Assembly (NCBI GenBank): GCA_964649265.1 | Contig: CAZYPB010000061.1 | Coordinates: 1-8,331, forward strand | Reading direction: 5' to 3' | Source: CAZYPB01 sp964649265 | Lineage (GTDB): Archaea > Micrarchaeota > Micrarchaeia > Burarchaeales > JAKAKT01 | Length of the DNA: 8,331 bases | Part shown: one piece after another, positions 5,629-8,331 of the stretch | Position numbering within the stretch: the first letter of the stretch is position 1 | How the letters are laid out: the number at the start of each line of letters is the position of its first letter | Made by a program: the position numbers and the translations under genes | The notes under the pieces: generated by a model | Told to the model about the DNA's origin: nothing | Seen by the model: only the letters and a program-made list of their open reading frames with translations | The model's database searches: none

Positions 5629-5634
5629 TTAAAG
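5629..5634 (+). promoter_or_regulatory. TATA-like box for the 5669 gene
   Basis: TTAAAG follows the purine-rich AGAAAGAG. A start about 25 bp on falls near 5656, immediately before the AGGTGG ribosome site, leaving a leader of about 13 bases. This supports ATG 5669 rather than ATG 5651. Confidence 0.4.
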
Positions 5635-5658
5635 TTTTTTCACTAGCAATATGCCCTC

Positions 5659-5664
5659 AGGTGG
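5659..5664 (+). promoter_or_regulatory. Ribosome-binding site that fixes the 5669 start
   Basis: AGGTGG is 4 bases before ATG 5669. The in-frame ATG at 5651 has only CTAGCAAT before it and would lie upstream of the predicted transcription start. Confidence 0.6.
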
Positions 5665-5668
5665 TAGA

Positions 5669-6346
5669 ATGGGAATGGCCCGGCCAAGATTTATTGGGGA
5701 TATGTTAGTTACTGGTGGTTTCCGTGCTTCTTTTGATAGAAAGCAACTCCTAAATGAAAGAACAATCAGAAGAGAAGTACGAAAGATACTTTCCAAGGAT
5801 AAGATAAGGCAGCCAGAAGTAACAAGATTAGTCAGTTTATACAAATGTTCCGAAGAACCCAACAAGATCTTAGATTCAGTTGAATCCGCAATAAAAAGAA
5901 GAAACCCAGATCTTGAGAATACAAAGCGTTTACTCAAAGTTTTAGGAGAAACAGAGGGAGCTCGCTTCAATGGTGTGCACCCGGAAGAAAGGTTGTCTAA
6001 CATAATAATTTCTAACGCAGTAAAGAGAAACGTGAGTGATAGTATTATAGAATTCGCTATTAAGGAATTAGGAAGACTTGGGGAAAAAGGCTCAGAGGAT
6101 GCCGTGAAATCACTTGGTTATTTCGCACAATTTGACGACAGACACGTCATTGGCGGGGATATGATAGCTGGTTTTGCAAGACTTGAGCTGATGCATCTAA
6201 AAGACAATGATAACGGAGTTATAAGTAGGGTAGCTTATGAGCAGATAGGAAAAAACAGCGTTGATGGCTTCTACGGTGGGGTTACTCCCAATATTACAAC
6301 TAGTTGGAATAATAGAAAAAGAAGGGTAGTAGGTACTCTACCCTAG
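5669..6346 (+). CDS. Unrecognised helical protein, possibly HEAT-like
   Basis: 225 residues from the preferred ATG; six more if ATG 5651 is used. I do not recognise a family. Residues 24-95 are highly charged and helical, rich in Arg and Lys (RTIRREVRKILSKDK; AIKRRNPDLENTKRLLKVLG). Residues about 122-195 have a spacing like HEAT-type helical pairs: VSDSIIEFAIKELGRLGEKG, then a second helix AVKSLGYFAQFDD, then MIAGFARLELMHLKDND, then VISRVAYEQIGKN. The last 25 residues are Gly/Asn/Arg-rich and probably unstructured. No membrane helix, signal peptide or catalytic motif is visible. A scaffold or nucleic-acid-associated role would fit the charge but is inference. It has its own promoter-like region and ends head-on with GDH, the two stop codons overlapping in CTAG. 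Confidence 0.7.
   Translation: MGMARPRFIGDMLVTGGFRASFDRKQLLNERTIRREVRKILSKDKIRQPEVTRLVSLYKCSEEPNKILDSVESAIKRRNPDLENTKRLLKVLGETEGARFNGVHPEERLSNIIISNAVKRNVSDSIIEFAIKELGRLGEKGSEDAVKSLGYFAQFDDRHVIGGDMIAGFARLELMHLKDNDNGVISRVAYEQIGKNSVDGFYGGVTPNITTSWNNRKRRVVGTLP
6309..6344 (-). terminator. Hairpin plus T-rich tail terminating gdhA
   Basis: AGGGTAG (6323-6329) and CTACCCT (6338-6344) form a 7-bp stem with an 8-base loop. On the minus strand it is followed directly by TCTTTTTCTATTATT, a T-rich tail of the kind that stops archaeal RNA polymerase. It lies just past the gdhA stop, within the last codons of the opposing gene. On the plus strand the same hairpin is followed by a weaker pyrimidine stretch (CTCCTCTTTCCTTT), so it may also help end that transcript. 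Confidence 0.6.
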
Positions 6347-7599
6347 AAGTATACTCCTCTTTCCTTTGCTGCTGAGAGCATCTTATCAATTGCATATGTG
6401 AATGCAGCTGTCCTCATATCTGTTTTATGTTTCTTGGAATATCTTAGTGTCTCCTTGAAACCCTCAGTCATAACTCTCTGCAACTTTTGGTTCACTTCAT
6501 CCAATGTCCAGTAGTGCTGCTGAAGTCCCTGCACCCACTCGAAATACGAAACAGTTACTCCTCCTGCATTTGCAAGAATGTCTGGGAGAATGAACACACC
6601 TTTATCATTTAGAATTGGGTCTGCATCTGCACAAACAGGTCCATTAGCTCCTTCTGCAATTATCTTTGCATTCATCTTCTCAGCAATCTCCTTTGTTATT
6701 ACATTCTCAATTGCACAAGGGGCTGCAACATCTGCATCAATTGTGAAAACATCCTTGTTTTCTATTCTGGTTGCACCCTTCTCCTCGTATTCCTTCAAAT
6801 TACCTTTCTCTTCAGCATGCTTGAGCATTGCATTTACATCCAACCCCTTGGAGTTATGCAATCCGCCATGGGACTCAGTTACAGCAACAACTTTACACCC
6901 ACTCTTATTGTAGTACATTGCAGCATGTCTGCCTACATTCCCGAATCCCTGTATTGCAACACTTGTTTTCTTTGGATCCATTTTAAGGTGTTTCAGTGCA
7001 TCCATCGTAGTCATAACAAGCCCATTCCCAGTTGCCTCTTTCCTTCCCTGAGAGCCTCCAAGGCTTATTGGCTTCCCAGTTACAACTGCAGGGACATTAT
7101 ACCCCATTGCTTTGCTGTATGTGTCCATCATCCACGCCATAGTCTCTGCGTTTGTGTTAATATCCGGAGCTGGGATATCTCTCTGGGGGCCAATATCATT
7201 CAGAAGTGCAAGCGTGTACATGCGCGTTATCCTCTTCAACTCTCTCTTTGTTTTTGTATGCGTATGTACTCTAACTCCTCCTTTTGCACCACCGAAAGGA
7301 ATGTTAACTACAGCACATTTCCATGTCATCATTGCTGATAGTGCAATCACCTCTCTCCTTGTCACAGCTGGGTGATACCTGAAACCTCCTTTGAAAGGTC
7401 CCCTTACATCACTAAACTGTGATCTGTAACCTGTGAAAACCCGAACCTCACCATTTTCCATTTCAACTGGTAAGGAGACGCTTATGACCCTCTGAGGATG
7501 ACTTAGATATTCATACACTCCTTTGTTGATATCCAGATAGTCCTTAACTTTGTCAAGTCTCGCGAGAGTCTCGTTCCAAAGATCTCTTTCATTTGACAT
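6343..7599 (-). CDS. gdhA: Glutamate dehydrogenase (NAD(P)-dependent)
   Basis: This 418-residue enzyme interconverts glutamate with 2-oxoglutarate and ammonia, linking nitrogen and carbon metabolism in the cytoplasm, usually as a hexamer. Length and motifs match archaeal GDH. The substrate-binding lysines are in GPFKGG (K70) and MTWK (K94). The catalytic lysine is in PFGGAKGG (K106), with D146 in APDINT. The dinucleotide-binding loop is QGFGNVG at 217-223. At the end of the second strand of that domain it has TESHGG (241-246) where many archaeal GDHs have a DS-type pair; the acidic residue does not decide between NAD and NADP. The C-terminal block ILANAGGVTVSYFEWVQ (341-357) is conserved. The ATG at 7599 has AGAGGTG 7 bases upstream, and a TATA-like box lies about 65 bases upstream. 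It is probably a single-gene transcript, ended by a hairpin at its 3' end. Confidence 0.97.
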   Translation of the reverse strand: MSNERDLWNETLARLDKVKDYLDINKGVYEYLSHPQRVISVSLPVEMENGEVRVFTGYRSQFSDVRGPFKGGFRYHPAVTRREVIALSAMMTWKCAVVNIPFGGAKGGVRVHTHTKTKRELKRITRMYTLALLNDIGPQRDIPAPDINTNAETMAWMMDTYSKAMGYNVPAVVTGKPISLGGSQGRKEATGNGLVMTTMDALKHLKMDPKKTSVAIQGFGNVGRHAAMYYNKSGCKVVAVTESHGGLHNSKGLDVNAMLKHAEEKGNLKEYEEKGATRIENKDVFTIDADVAAPCAIENVITKEIAEKMNAKIIAEGANGPVCADADPILNDKGVFILPDILANAGGVTVSYFEWVQGLQQHYWTLDEVNQKLQRVMTEGFKETLRYSKKHKTDMRTAAFTYAIDKMLSAAKERGVYF

Positions 7600-7661
7600 A
7601 ACAACGCACCTCTTTCCCCCAAAGTACCACTCAATGGGAAAATGCTATTTCACAACAAGTG

Positions 7662-7669
7662 ATTAAATA
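7662..7669 (-). promoter_or_regulatory. Candidate TATA box for gdhA
   Basis: TATTTAAT on the minus strand lies in the 82-bp gap after the preceding gene. Transcription would start near 7637, giving a leader of about 38 bases that carries the AGAGGTG site at 7613-7607. Confidence 0.4.
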
Positions 7670-7681
7670 CTTATCGCATAC

Positions 7682-8317
7682 CTAAAAAGGAAGCCAAGCT
7701 TTCTGTGCTTCTCCTTCTTTAACCTGTTTTACTCTAGCATACTCATTATCTGTTATCCTGTGTTCAATAACAGTATCTGAAGAAACTTCAAGTTTAGAGA
7801 GGAATTCAGATGTAACTTTTTCATTCAACTCCAGTCTAAATATCCCAGTTGTTTTCTCTCTGCTCAGTTTAATCATGTTGAATTCTATGAAATCAGATAG
7901 GACATCTGCTTCCTCCATTAATGCAACTTTATTGAAGAACTCGAAATAAACAACACCTGGCTTCTCTTTCTGAATGAGTTCTGATAACCTAATTCCCACT
8001 TTAGTGAGGTCGGTGTCAACACCTACAATCTTCACCCTATCCATTCTGCTTATGTGTTTATTCAGTTCAGAGACAGTTTCCTGTGGTTTGAGTGAGAGCA
8101 CAAGCGCACCTTTATCTCCGTCCAAAGTTTCGTTTATCAGTTTGTAGGCATTCTCAGCTGACCTGCTCTCAAGAGGAGCTTCAATAAGAAGTGATGTTCC
8201 TGGTTCTATTGGGGGCATTACAAACTTCTTCCCCATTCCTTTCATTATTTTTCTTGCAATGTAAATTAGTAAGAATAACCCAAGAAGGCCTGCAAGTATG
8301 TACATTAACAGTTCCAT
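7682..8317 (-). CDS. Membrane-anchored KaiC/RecA-like protein lacking a P-loop
   Basis: 211 residues from ATG 8317. Residues 4-23 are a membrane helix (YILAGLLGLFLLIYIA) followed by a basic stretch, so the rest probably faces the cytoplasm. Residues 39-190 follow the strand-helix order of archaeal KaiC/RadA-like domains: a first strand GTSLLIEAP, a strand ALVLSL, a strand VKIVGVD, a strand GVVYFEFF, and an end TVIEHRI like the closing strand of such domains. Where the GxxxxGKT loop should be, the sequence is EAPLESRSAEN, so ATP binding in the usual way is unlikely. Related degenerate proteins (DUF835-like) are common in archaea and of unknown function; that link is inferred from pattern alone. 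The frame stays open to the window edge, so the true start may lie upstream. ATG 8305 is another choice, since it overlaps a TAA of another frame (TAATG). Confidence 0.65.
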   Translation of the reverse strand: MELLMYILAGLLGLFLLIYIARKIMKGMGKKFVMPPIEPGTSLLIEAPLESRSAENAYKLINETLDGDKGALVLSLKPQETVSELNKHISRMDRVKIVGVDTDLTKVGIRLSELIQKEKPGVVYFEFFNKVALMEEADVLSDFIEFNMIKLSREKTTGIFRLELNEKVTSEFLSKLEVSSDTVIEHRITDNEYARVKQVKEGEAQKAWLPF

Positions 8318-8331
8318 AAGGAATCCATAGA
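8305..8331 (-). CDS. Possible 3' end of an upstream gene
   Basis: The last 27 bases on the minus strand form an open frame ending in TAA at 8307-8305, whose final A is the A of ATG 8305 (TAATG). That stop-start overlap is typical of archaeal operons, so an upstream gene may end here. Only eight residues are visible, so this is a guess from arrangement. Confidence 0.2.
   Translation of the reverse strand, partial: SMDSLWNC

Noticed and set aside
1207..7375. Other long open frames on the strand opposite the listed genes
   Set aside because: They lie inside well-supported genes, have no ribosome sites, and show unnatural serine-, leucine- and cysteine-rich composition typical of antisense shadows.
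1..8331. CRISPR arrays, insertion sequences, integrase sites
   Set aside because: No regularly spaced repeats, transposase-like products or long terminal inverted repeats are visible.

Overview
The window looks archaeal. Strong GGAGGTGA-type ribosome sites, TATA-like boxes about 25-40 bp before starts, one apparently leaderless start, an XPF/Hef-type ERCC4 nuclease, a PIN protein and archaeal winged-helix proteins all point that way. The DNA is AT-rich with many AGA/AGG and ATA codons. Several short lineage-restricted proteins would fit a DPANN or deep euryarchaeal lineage, but the window alone does not settle this.

Layout. (1) 1-1952, minus strand: a PP-loop tRNA-thiolation-type enzyme, then a phosphate-binding lipoprotein (PstS), then the first codons of what is probably the permease PstC. 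(2) 2061-3062, plus strand: an unrecognised 333-residue protein, divergent from the PP-loop gene and overlapping the next gene tail to tail. (3) 4914-3050, minus strand: a tight three-gene operon encoding an HTH-like helical protein, a PIN-domain protein and a stand-alone XPF-type nuclease. (4) 4915-5028: a divergent promoter with a palindromic TATA element and three TCATGA boxes at 11- and 22-bp spacing; the plus-strand gene it drives encodes a coiled-coil winged-helix protein that probably controls itself. (5) 5497-5668: a gene-free stretch with a GC-rich, strongly self-complementary block (possible small RNA) and the promoter of the next gene. (6) 5669-6346, plus strand: a helical, possibly HEAT-like unknown, meeting glutamate dehydrogenase (7599-6343, minus strand) at a shared CTAG that supplies both stop codons, inside a hairpin with a T-rich tail on the GDH strand. 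(7) 8317-7682, minus strand: a membrane-anchored, P-loop-less KaiC/RecA-like protein, probably part of an operon that begins outside the window.

How the genes work together. GDH links 2-oxoglutarate and ammonia, PstS/PstC takes up phosphate, and the PP-loop enzyme probably modifies RNA. The most system-like part is the divergent locus at 3050-5496: two nuclease-fold proteins and an HTH-like partner face a regulator whose own start region carries the operator-like boxes. Whether this is DNA repair, RNA decay, or a toxin-antitoxin or defence module is not decided by the sequence.
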